The notes under the pieces are model-generated. The model did no database searches. It was not told the DNA's origin and saw only the letters and a program-made list of their open reading frames with translations. The translations under genes and the position numbers were made by a program. Below are positions 10,754-23,200 of a DNA stretch of 64,000 bases, piece after piece; position 1 is the first letter of the stretch; every line of letters begins with the position of its first letter. Source of the DNA: Rhynchosporium graminicola (Eukaryota > Ascomycota > Leotiomycetes > Helotiales > Ploettnerulaceae); contig FJUW01000056.1 of assembly GCA_900074885.1 (NCBI GenBank), forward strand, positions 403,571 through 467,570. The letters are read 5' to 3'.

Positions 10754-13700
10754 GAGGAAAAGAGTAGTATATTATATCTCTTTTAATATCCCTTAAAGTA
10801 TTAATAAATATATTAATAATATTTAAGTACTTAATCTCTAGATCGAAGTATACTATAAGAGCTATTAGTATTCAGAATAATTTTATATTAAGCGTACTAG
10901 CGTAAGTTAAGATAATCGTTACTTCGCTTTAAAGATCCTCTCTAATTATAATACGAGAGTGATATCTTTTAATATATCTATCTTTATTAGGTTTATACTT
11001 AAAACCCGATATTAGAGAAATAAGTATTTATATTATATACTAATTATATATCTCAGATTCCTAGTAGCTTTATCTCTCTATATTTCTTATCTCTTGATCT
11101 ATATCTTTAGAAAACTAAGCTTTTATTAGATAGTTCTTAAGATTATTATATCTTTTTAATTCTAATAAGAGATCTACTATCTTAATTCTTAGAAGTTTAA
11201 GCTTTCTATTAATATTTAAAATTTAAGCTTCTAAAGTAATAGCTCTTATTGAGTTATCTAGTTTAAATATTTAGAGTATTTAAAAAGATATTGAAATTAC
11301 TTTAAATATTATTCTTAAGTTTAAGATATGTCTTACTATATCTATATACTAATTAGATATAAGTATAGAGATTTAAAGATCTGTTTATATCTTAGGATCG
11401 TTTTAGAATTCCTTATAAGAGAGGTCGCTCTTAACTTAAGTACTCTAAGTTTCTTTAATCTCAATATTTCAATAAGAATTCTCTATATATCTAGAGCTTA
11501 TTATAATACTTAGTATCTGAAATACTAGAGTACTTTTCACTTTCTTTAGATACTTAGGACTTTTTATAGCTTTCTTCTTAGCTTTTAAAAGCTTCTTTTT
11601 AGAATTTAAGCTTTAAAATTCTAATAATCTCTTAATAAAGTTATTAAAATATTTAATCGAATCTGATTCTATATCCGACTTATTAGTCGAATAATCGAGA
11701 ATCACTTAGTGCCCCTCCGTTAGAAGTTTATGTTAGAATACGTACCTCGATCGTGGATAATCGAGGTATTATTAATATAAGTACTTCTTTAGTAACTTAA
11801 TTCGAAGATATAAGTACTTCCTTAGTAACTTATTTTTTAATAAGTAAGTATATCGCTTATTCTTAATTCATATATTCCTTTCGTAGTCTATAAGTAGTAT
11901 TTCCTTATTTGTAGCTAGCTCTCTTAAGCTCTATATTATACTTATCGTAACCTCTAAGATTAATATATAATAGCTTTACTTTATTACCTTTTTATTATAT
12001 ATATCTACTAATAGAGTAGCTTCCAGAGTCTAAAAGCTAATAAAATTAAGCTAATATCTAGAAGCGTTATTAGTTCCTTTTACCCTTAGATTCTAACTCT
12101 CTCGAGTATTATAAGCTTCTGCGAAATGAACTAAGGGGTAAAGGAGATCTTCTGATCTTCTTTTATTTAACTTAATCTCTAAAGAGACTTCTTTAAAGAT
12201 ATCTTCTAAAATACTATTAAAGAGTCTAGCTTAAATAAATTAAATTTCAGCTTCTTTAATAAGGTCGCAGATCTTTTAAGCTTCTCCTTTAGTAATCGTA
12301 GTTCTTTTCTCTAGAGAGAGATATAGAATTCGTCTTTGTTAAAATATATATTCCGCGTAATAATACTCCTTTAGAGTATAAGCATTTAGATCTTATAGAT
12401 ATTAGAGACTATATGGCTTACTAAATACCTGATATAAGCTCTTACAGAAACTTTAAACGCTCGATTTTCCTATCCTTTTATCTTTTCTTTTATTAATAGA
12501 TATACTTTATATCTATATATAAATTAAGCTCTAATTTAGTCTAAAATCAGTAGTTAAGTAAGTATTTATAGCCAGATCGTAGAATCGGAAATGACTACGA
12601 AAGTATTTATTATTCTTTTTAAGAAGTAATCTCTAACTATTCTATCTCTTAAATAATCTATTAAATAGATAAATAGTAGATAAAGCGTACTTAAGACTTA
12701 AGAAATCTAAAAGATTAGCTAATAGTTATATATAAACTTTTTTAGCTATTAATTCTAATCTTACTCTTTTAATTCTATTATTTAGCTTATATATAAAAGC
12801 TAGTAAGAGCACGATTTCAATTCCGAGCTTTAAATACTACCTCTAATAGCGTATAAATCCTTGAATTACTATAACTACCTTCTCCTGATTATATTTAAAT
12901 CTGCAGATAATAAGGCTAAACTACCTCCTTACCTAAGCTTCAAAAGCTTCGAGATATTTAGAGATTTTATCGTATTCCTTAGTTCTTGAAGTAAAGGTAA
13001 TAATTAGTCTATTATACTCGCACTTAATAAGAAGTAATTATAGTCTCCCTTAGTATACTATAAAGTCGAATAGATCCTATATTATTCTCTAAAATAGATA
13101 AGGGGATTTTCTTTCTAGTAGCTATCTAGAGATCCTTTATAAAGTATATATAACTATATAATACTTATATTTATACTTTCCTACCCCTTTAGTAATTATT
13201 ACTCTTTAGGCGTAGCTTATAAGCTTATTAAAAGTTTCTAGTATAAAATAACTAGCTCTTAGATATTATATATTCTTAGTATCTTTTCTATTAATAACTC
13301 TTTAAGCTGATTTTATAATAGATCTCTTAATAGATAGATCTAGAGATAAGTATATCTATATAAAGTAGATTACTATACTTATTATACTTAAAAGAAGGAG
13401 TTATTTTAAAAGTAAATAGTTTAAACGAGCTTTATATTTAAAGAATATAAGATTCTATTTTCGTTTGAGCTTCCGAATAACTAAGTAAGAGATCTATAGG
13501 ATTCCTTCTTCTCCTTAGCGTAAGGTATAATCTAATCTATAATACTAGATCCCTAAGTCTAATAATCGAGCTTCTAAGATAATATTAATATAAAAACTAT
13601 CTATTACTTTAGTATTATAGAGCTTAAAGTTAAAGTGCTTTCTATCTAGTCCTAAAAAGAATCCTTTTATTAGCTAAGTTCCGGGCTTACTAATAGGGAT

Positions 13701-16700
13701 TTAGAAGGTTCTACTCTCTATATAATTATTAATCCCTAATTTAATAAAAGATTCTTTAACTAAGAGATTATAATTATTAACTAAGTTAGTAGCTCTATAG
13801 TTATTAAAGAGAATAGATTAAGAAAAGGAGTAAGCTTTACTTTTAACTAAATAGATCCTTAGTAATTCTATAAGCTCCTAATTATTATCTAAGAAAAGTA
13901 TTATAACTAGTTCTACTTTCTTTCTATCTTACTTTATATTCTTATTTAAGATATTCCTTAGAAAGCTTAACTTATATTTAGAATCTCTTAACGCTTTAAT
14001 AAGAAGATTATAAGTTACTTAGGAGATTAGTTAATTTACTTCAAAGCTAGTATAGAGGTCTTTCTATTAACTAGAGATAAAACGTTAGTATATTACTAAA
14101 GCTACTTTAGGATCCTGAGCTTTAACTATAATTAGACTACTATCTTTATTAGTAGTAAAGACCTATCTATATATAATAAGCTATAATTTAGTTTAAAGTA
14201 TTAGCTTCTAAAGATAAGTTTTATCTTTTATATATAGATAAGAGTACTTAATACGTTCTGATTTACTAGTAATAGCATAAGATAAGCTAATATTAATACT
14301 AGCTCGAGATCTAAGTATTAAGAAAACGCCTTAACCTTTCCTTATATTACTTTAAAACTCCTAATACATATAATTAGGAACTTATATAGAATTCTTTAGC
14401 GAGCTCCTCAAGAGTATATAGCGAGAGTCTTCTATATAGCTTAGCTCTTTAATACTTAATCAGAAGGTTATTTACTAAGAAGTAGTCGAAAGATTTAATT
14501 ATATTTAGGAAGTTTATAATTCTAAGAGATGTTTCGATATCCGGGACCTTATAAAGTATATAATCTCTAATTAAAGATTAAAGTTTAATAATCTAAGCTT
14601 AAGAGTTTAAATTATTACTTCTTTTTTTACTTTTAGTAGATACTCCTATAGTAAGATAAAGCTTATAAGCTTTCTATATATTAGATTAAATAATTATATT
14701 AGTTTAATATAGCTCTTATCTTAAAGCTCTTAGAAGGTATTAAAAGTTTACCCTCTTTTCGACTAGTAATCTCTTAATCGCTAGAGCTAAGTAAGTTAGT
14801 AATATAATCTTCTCTATCTATATATAGATTTTAGTATAAGTAATAGCCTTTTAGCTATTAGTAATAAGATCTAGTACTAATTACTTATTTTCGATCTCTG
14901 CTTTCCTTTCCGAGATATTATAACAATAATAATAAGTTTTTAAAGTTTAGCTAGAATAAGGTATACTAGAGTTAGATCGAGTACTTAACTCGCATCTTAA
15001 GTACTTCTAATTAGTTCGGAGATCTACTCTTTAACTTATTAAATTAATTTAAGCTCTTAAGCTTTTATTTCTAAATTAAAATCTACTTTAGAGCTTGAAT
15101 TCTCGCTATGTGCGATGTCTTATAGCTATTATATTAGATCTGAAGAAGCTTAGCTAAAGAGACTTAGTCTAGTAGATCTAGGTCTATATATTACTATACT
15201 CTAATTATTCTAACTATAAACTAAATATAAGAGATCTAATCTAGCTATTACTCTAGCTTCTTATAGATTATCTTATTATTTAGATTAAGTAAATTATTAG
15301 AAAGATTATTAAAAAAAAAATTAAAGTAATTAAATAGCTAATATAAGCTTTATAGAATTTTAATTAATATATTATAAAAGGCTTAAAAAAGTAACTAAAG
15401 TGATCTAAAGCTAGAATAAAGCTTTACTTCTACATATATGTTAAGTAGCTTTAAAAGCGATATATTAATATATAGCTCTTAACTATAGTATAAAAGTAAA
15501 GTAGGCTTATTAGTAGTAAAAGATCACTTTAAGGTATTAGAAGATAGAGAATTAAAGTAGTCTCTTAATATTAGTTATAGAGAGTGTTATCTCTTCAGAA
15601 GAAAGAGAGAAAGCTTACTTTAAATATATAAGAAGATTATATAATTATATACTAAGCTATGCAGGTGATCAGATATAATATGACTATATAAAACAGATGA
15701 AAGTGTACGATTACTTAATTATTTTAATTACGATTTATATATAGCTTACGAATATGAAATATAGAACTTAAGATAATTATTAAACCCTCTAACTCTCAAA
15801 TAATACCCTATTAAACTAACTACTTTCTACTAGTTAGCTTTGTTCCGAATAACTCTTTATATACTATTATAACTTAGTAGCTTATACCTTAAGACTATTC
15901 TTTTATTAGTATTTATATGGAATAAGTCGCTAAGACTTAATAGATACTCTATATCTATCGCTCGAATGATCCGCTTAAATATATACTAAACTAGATCCCT
16001 AGCTCTAATATTCTCTCTTATAATAAATTTATACCTTCTACTTATTATTATATTAACTCTAAATATAATATTCTTTAGTTCCGGGAATATTATACTAGTA
16101 TACTATAAAACGAAATTACGTTTTATAAGTATAATCTTATATACTAGCTTATATATCAGTTCACTTATATCGCCTCTTTTATGAATCTTTTACTTTAGCT
16201 TAGTTTCGTTAGTATCTATCTATTATCTCTTATATAATCTGGCTCTTATACTCGCTAAGATTAAGTAAGAGTTGGTACTACTTCTAGTACTAAGAGGCTT
16301 TAACTTTATACTAATAGTAATTAATATTATCTTACTTAATTATAAAGTCTTACTAAGAAGAAATAGTACTCTTAGTTATATAATTAGTACTTCTACTTTA
16401 TATTAGCTTCTATATAATATAGTTAGTATGTTAGCTCAGATTATTATTCTTCTTAATATAATAATCTTAAAAGATAAGATTAATATAGCTACTTTTAATA
16501 TTCTAGTATTCTCGCGCTCTAATTTATCTTTATCTAAACTATTAGATATTAAATTTCTTATTAGTATATCTCTTACTTAAACTTTTATTAATATTTTCTG
16601 CTTTCTTTCTCTTTCTTCTTCTTTAGCTTTCTTTAGATATTCCTTTAGACTTTTCCTTTTTATTCATTCTTAGCTATATTCTCTCTAGCTTTCTACTTCT

Positions 16701-17160
16701 AGAGACTAGTATATTATCACGCGTAGATATAAGAATATACCCTAGCTTAACTAAGCTTCGCTTTAGACTATTTCGAAAGATTATTTTCTATTATTTTCTT
16801 AATTAAACAAAAGAGTATACTTCTAATTTCCTTTAAATGATTAGCTCTTATATACTACTTTATATTTATATTCTCATCTACTTATATCTCGAATGCCTCT
16901 ATTCGTAAGTTATCTAAGACTTAGTTATCTACTCTTAAAATAGTTTATATAACTTAGTTTAGACCTACTTAACTAACTCTCTTATAAACTATTAAGAACT
17001 TTTACGAGTCAAAGTTATTATTCTACTATTAGTAAAACTATACCTCCTACTTATTAATATTATTTAGTTATAATACAAATATATCTAGTTATATTAAATC
17101 TATAATATCTCCTTTATTATATCTTACTTATTATTAGTTAAGTCTAATTATAACTTAGAA
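10754..17160. other. AT-rich, RIP-degraded DNA without recognised genes
   Basis: About 6.4 kb of very AT-rich sequence, poor in CA/TG steps and dense in stops. On the minus strand, stretches near 12,900-13,750 and 16,540-16,830 read as peptide-like runs broken mainly by TAA and TAG, so old coding DNA, probably transposons, is likely; I could not assign a family. No LTR pair, target duplication or tRNA was found. Confidence 0.6.
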
Positions 17161-17292
17161 AGAGAGACGGTGGGCTAAAAGGGTGACGAGGAGGAATTAC
17201 GATTGCATGACTAGACATTGAACCTCTCCACGTTCATTTTAGAAACATAAGCAGCATGGAACAAGTGTAAGAAAAGGATTCTCAAACCTTCT

Positions 17293-20200
17293 TCAACAAC
17301 GCTCCACCGCCGGGTCTAGCTTTCCCTCCTCAACCCTAAGCGCCGGATTGCGCGAGAACACCGAGAGTGTGATCAAGTAGCTGTTCATAAGCACTTTCAG
17401 GTCATCCTCGCCGTAGAGCGAGCTCTGCAGCTTGAACGTCAACAAAGGCCGATTGGTCCCGTCCTCCCACACCTCAAGGGTAACATCGTAAGGAGTCCGA
17501 ACTCGTGTCGGAGTCGTTTCAACCACCTTTGACTTCCCGATCCCAGCAGTCTCCATCGAACCTTGCTTGTAGTCAAACACGGCCTGGAAAAGTGGCGCAT
17601 GCGTGTCGTACTTCTGAGCGTCAACCCCCAAACGCTCCAGTATGAGATGGTATGGCACGCTAGCATGTTGGGACGCGCTGCTCAAGGCCTCTTTTGCGGC
17701 AGCGAGTGCCTCGACGAACGTGTCTCTGGTAGAATAGGCAAAGCGCAGAGGCAACAGATTGGAGAAATCGCCCATGGTCGACGAATCATCGGGGCTGGGC
17801 CTATTGACGTCTGTGACTCCGATGCTGATGTCTGTTGATTCAGACAATCGGGCAAGCAGCACATAGTATGCAACCAGGTAGAAAGGCATGTTCGGAAGCT
17901 TGTGGATGCGGCTGAGGCTGCCAATGCGCAACGCGTTCATCGCGTCCAGGCGGACAGTGAGTGTATGTTCCGCGATAGAGACAGGCCCCCGAGGTTGGGC
18001 TTGTGGTAGACGCATGATGGGTAGGGTAGTTGGAAGAGTGGGATATAGCGATTTCCAGTACGAAAGGTGAGGCTCCATAGCCCCAATCCCGTGCGCCAGC
18101 CGTTGCTGTAGACCAGCATCGGCGTATTGTAATGCTCGTGGCAGACGGATCCCATCGTATAGTTTAGATATCTCGACGAAAAGCTTCTCGACAGTCAATC
18201 GATCGAAGGCCAGCCTAGTGTATCCAAACGCAAGTAGATGGTTATCCAAGTTCCAGTACAAGTGGACGATCCTCATAGTTTCCCCGGCTGCAATGTCGTA
18301 ATGATGATTCTCTAAGTCTCTCAGACCTTGTTCCGCAGCGCTACGGTCTGCCACTGCAATCGACTCAAGCCGGACTACTGGTGAGCTCATGGTCGCTTGC
18401 ACCGGCGTCGTTGAGACATCATCTCCATCAATGAAACGTGTACGGAAGATCTCATGTCGTTGCAGTGACCGGTCAACAGACTTAGCAAGCGTGGTCGGAT
18501 CAATGAAGCCTTGGAGGTAAATGCCAATGGTAGCATTGAGGGTCTTCGAATCCCGGGCCTGGTGATGCAGAATCCAATTATGGCTTTGGGAAAGAGATAT
18601 GGGCTCCTTACGTAGCATGAAAAACACCTCAGACTTATCCTCCTGGTCTTTACTTTCTGCTTCAAAGGATGAGGGAGGTGTGAGGGTCCCTGAGTCATAG
18701 TGGCTGTCGGATATGGGCAAGTCATAACCAGCAGAGGGCACCGAGACGGCGCTCTTGGACTCGATGGCCGGTATGGCTTCTGGTGGTAGCTGGCCAGTCG
18801 CCTCCTCTACTAGGTCTGTCACTGATGCACCACCTAAAATTCTTAGTGGTGGAAGTTCGAGATCGAGATTGGTGGTGAACCTAGACGGTCTTAGTTCACT
18901 GGTCTGCAACTTCGTGGGCAGCGTTACTCACCAATTGCCAATGGTGATAGCACTGCGTGAATCGACGCCTTGATCGATCAGGGGCACGGTGAGTAGGCTC
19001 TGGATATTTTCTGTACCCATTTGCAAAGCCACGCGCAGCTTTTGAACGAGACCATCTATGAAAGCAGTTAGCTCTGAACTACTTTGGGGTCTCTGGATAC
19101 TTGTGGCGAACGAAGCATACCTGTGATGATCTGTCGAACCTCTTCCATGGTGACGGCCAGTTTGAGACTCTCCTTGACCGACACAGCCGAGCTCGTGATC
19201 TTGCCTGCGTTGCTGTCCTGGCCGGCTCGCTTATAGTACCCAAATCGCGGGTCGTCGAAGAAGTGAACCATTTCTCGATAAGCGGGATCGAGATATACCA
19301 TTCCCGTTGTGAGCTCGACATCTTCGATGCCACTGTTAGGCCGGCCACAGACAACGGCTTCGGCGAACAGGCTGTGAAGTTCCGGCTCCGCAACGACCTC
19401 GAATTTGACGCCAATGTCATCGAGCGTTATCTCTTCACGCGCAGCTTTCACTATGTAACCAAGGCTCATCAAGGCACCAATGTTAATAGTCGATCCCTAC
19501 ATTCCATATCGCGTCAGCGAAAAAAATCCCCAAATCAAGTCTAGAAAAGTTACTCACCGCGAGGCCAGCCTTCCTTCGCTGCTGAACAATGCCGTGTTTG
19601 TAGGCGTTGGCTGCACTGTAAGCGCTCTGGCCATAGTTGCCGCAGACCATGTGGAACGATGAGAACATGACAAAGAAATCCAGGGGAGGACATATATCCG
19701 CTAGTCGTTCATGAAGGAGTCGTACTCCTGTTACCTTTGGCTCGAGTACCATATGCATCATCTCGACGTCCATGTGCTTGAAGAGGCTGTCCTGTAGAAC
19801 AAGTGGTCCAAAAGCAACACCACCGAGGGGCGGCATGGAGGCGCGTATCTTGGCTAGACCAGCGTCGACTGACGCCTCTTTCACGACATCCCTATTGTAT
19901 CTGTCAGTCCGGCATCTGTTGGACCTGCAACTGTTGTTCACTCACATAGGAAGGACCATCATATTTCCTCCCAGTTTCATCATTGATTCGAGCCACCTTT
20001 TGTCAAGATTGGGGTTTCTACTGGAAAGCACGATATGCCGAGCTCCATGGCTAATCATGTAACGGCAGATTGAACGGCCAAGATCGCCAGTGAGACCAAC
20101 AAGGACGTAGGTCTTGTTGCTTGCGAAAATGTTGCCGCCATCAATGGGCCGAATGCGGGCTGAGAGTCGCTGGTCCGCCATCCAGTTTACCACCGTTGAG

Positions 20201-23200
20201 ATATCTTCACGTAGGCCTTTCGAGACGGCGATGAGAGTACTTGCCGGGACCACAGTCGTGTCAAGAACAGCGTCAGCAAGACCTGCTCTCTCCACAGCCT
20301 CCGCCAGGGCCTTAGTGATCTGCTTTCCTGTCGTGTTTATGGGCGAGGCAGATCCTTGGATGAGATGCTCGCCTCGGTATAATACGCAGCTCCGCGGGAG
20401 GCATTTACGGAGGCGTTGACCAAGACTGCTCACGCCGTCATGTAGAGAGAAGTCGTACAACGCGGACAGATTGGCGGGCAAGAGGCTTTTCAGGATTGCC
20501 GAACTATCTCTCACGTGGACTGGGAACCATGGTCCTGTGTCTGATGAAGATTCCACTTTAGTCGAGAGATATCTCACCAATACGCCACTCTCAACGGCTC
20601 GGCGCTCGATAGCTCCCGCGGCAAACCGCGGAGGCTCAATTACAACCACGGAAGCACCATGGACAGTGTCGTAAAGAATTGTTTGTGCCATTAGTTGCGC
20701 AGCTATGGAAAGTAAGTCGCTAGCATCTAGGTTCTGCGCGGTTGGCGAAGCAACGACGTGGCTTGAAGGGACCGCGATCAAGGATGCATTTCTCTCCGAA
20801 AGAGCCACGACAGGCTTGTTCGAACGTGCATCAACACCTTGTACGACATAGAAGTAGCCGGATCCGCGTATACGAACGGCCTGCAGCAGAGCATGACGGA
20901 CCCTGATGTGCACGAGTACAGAGGTCGTGGCGTGGCATGGCTCATAGTCGTCTCCGAGCTCTAGGTACATCTCCTCGCCGTTGTGGCTAATGGATACTGG
21001 GCGAGTCTCTGGGTTGACCTCGGTCATGATCGAACGACGTATGGAGTTGAGACGGTGATTTCTTGGAACATCGGGTTTGAGCCGCGGAACGAGCGTGTTA
21101 TTCTTTGAAAGATAGATCTCGGGCTCAGTAGTCCATACGACGCCAGCTTCGTGAGCAAGCCCGCTATTCTCGAGACGGAGGAGCTGCTCCACAAGGACCT
21201 TGGGCTCTAGGTTCGCGACTGTGTCGACGTTCACGACTTGGATATTGCTGTCCGGGTACTCGGCTCGTATGGAACGCAGAAAGCCAATCGTCGTGGCCTG
21301 GTACGGATGCTCACACCAAGCGTCTTCTGTCAGCCAGAGCAGGTTTCTGGCGTAAAAGAAGAGTGACTTCAGAGCCTCGAATTTCTCCCTGGTCAGGTTG
21401 GAGAACAGCTCTTCATCCAGCTCCGACAGGATGACAAACGTCGACAGTGGCTGGTATTCGCTTTCCCCGATGTCTTGGATGCGTCTGGCGACACTGACTG
21501 GCCTATTCGGCAGAAGCGCCTTCAATTCGTGCAAAATGTTCGCAGACCTTTCTGATGCCCCACCAACGACGACTAAGGGCGGGAATGGTTCCGTGGGAGG
21601 GAATACAAGAGGCTCTAAGATTTGGTTCGTCGGCTCATCGACAGCGTGTGCAGAGAACGTCGAGCAGACGGCGACACGGTCATCTCGATAAGGGATACGG
21701 CACTCAATCCCCGAAAAGCCGGTGTTCCTGAGCAGCGCATCCCACGCTTCCATGGTGACGAAGGGCTGTGAACGACCGTCCACACTTGCCCACCAGTCAG
21801 GGAAGAGGCCGAAGATGACGCTGCCGCGAGTCTGCAGCTGGCCCTGAGTGATCTCGGAAATGACCAACTGTCCTCCGGGCTTGAGAAGACGCCTCACGTT
21901 GAGCATGGTCTCTTCTAGTTTCGGCGTCGCATGCAGGACATTCGAGGCCACAATCAGATCATAGCTATGCTCGTGGAATCCTTGGATGGTAGGATCCGCA
22001 CTGATGTCCAAGGCACGGAACAGCATGCGTTCTTCATGCCGTGCAAACTCCTGTTGGGCGTGTTCGAAGAAAGCGGTCGAGACGTCCGTGAATGTGTAGC
22101 TCTTACATGAGAACTGATCCAGGCCCAAGATGAACTTGGTCGCGCCTCCGGTGCCACCACCAACCTCGAGGATGTCCATGTGCTGATGTCGATGCATGAT
22201 CTGACCCACGATGTCTTTACAAGCAAGTTGAAGCGGCCCAAAACCGAGGGCGACTCGGTAGTACTCGGTAAGCAGCCCGTCGTGATCCATCAACGCAAAA
22301 GGGTTCTCGTTCTCATGGATGATACGCGACAGATTCTCGCCGACTCTGCGGATCAGGCGTGAATCTGGCGAGTTGCCCGCTTTGTCCTCGATGATTTGGT
22401 GGATCGCCTCGTTCGTGTCGCTCTCCCACGACGCTTCGTACCATGGATGCTGACCGTCCTTGGCTCCCCGAACGACTTCTTCGCACCAATGGATATAGCA
22501 CTGAAGATGAAATTCGGCGTGATCTCGATCTTCACCAGAGAGCGTGGCGAGAAAGGTTCGCACATAGAAGTAGGTGATGCGTTCCACCATGCCGGCATAC
22601 GCCTCGTCCTGCTCCGTGACTAAATACTTCGCCGGATCACAGGTCGGAGCAAGGGGACCCCATACCCACTTGGCGAAGACTTCATGGTCGTCCTTCGACG
22701 AGGCGGGCGCGATAGGCCGGAACGCGATGTCTTCGATCTGGCACACCGTCGCTCTGTCTTCCAAGGTAAACATGTGGATGGGGTCCCCGACCGCGGAAGA
22801 GTGATATCCGAGTTCCTCGATGGCCGAGTTGGAGTTGGCCCTTTGCGCGAGCCATGGATTGAGGGCAACGCGGCCGATCGAGGTGGGAATCACGAGGGAC
22901 CGCAAGTACTTCTCTCCGGGGGCTGAGTTAGCGCCGAAGAAGGTCTGGAAGGCCAGATCCAAGGTCGCCGGGTGTAGGAGCAACGTGTGGCCGCCATCCT
23001 GTAGTCTTCGCAGGGCCAACGCGCCGTGTGCTCGCCGGTCCGCGCGCCGCATGCTGGTGATGCCCCGGAACTCGTTAGTGTATCCGTAGCCCAAGTCACC
23101 GATGGCTTGGTACAAGCTGTCGATGCTGACCTTGTTTGTGTGCGGAGGCTCGGGGTCGGGAGCTGGAAGGGCCAGAGGGGACGCCGGCCCCAGGGTGATA

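Noticed and set aside
11328..11513. 61-codon open frame in AT-rich DNA
   Set aside because: Low-complexity composition, no homologue recognised, surrounded by stops; chance frame.
17293..19055. Reading the synthase as a full PKS-NRPS hybrid
   Set aside because: The stop comes directly after the C domain and the DNA beyond is AT-rich; no adenylation, thiolation or reductase motif is found.
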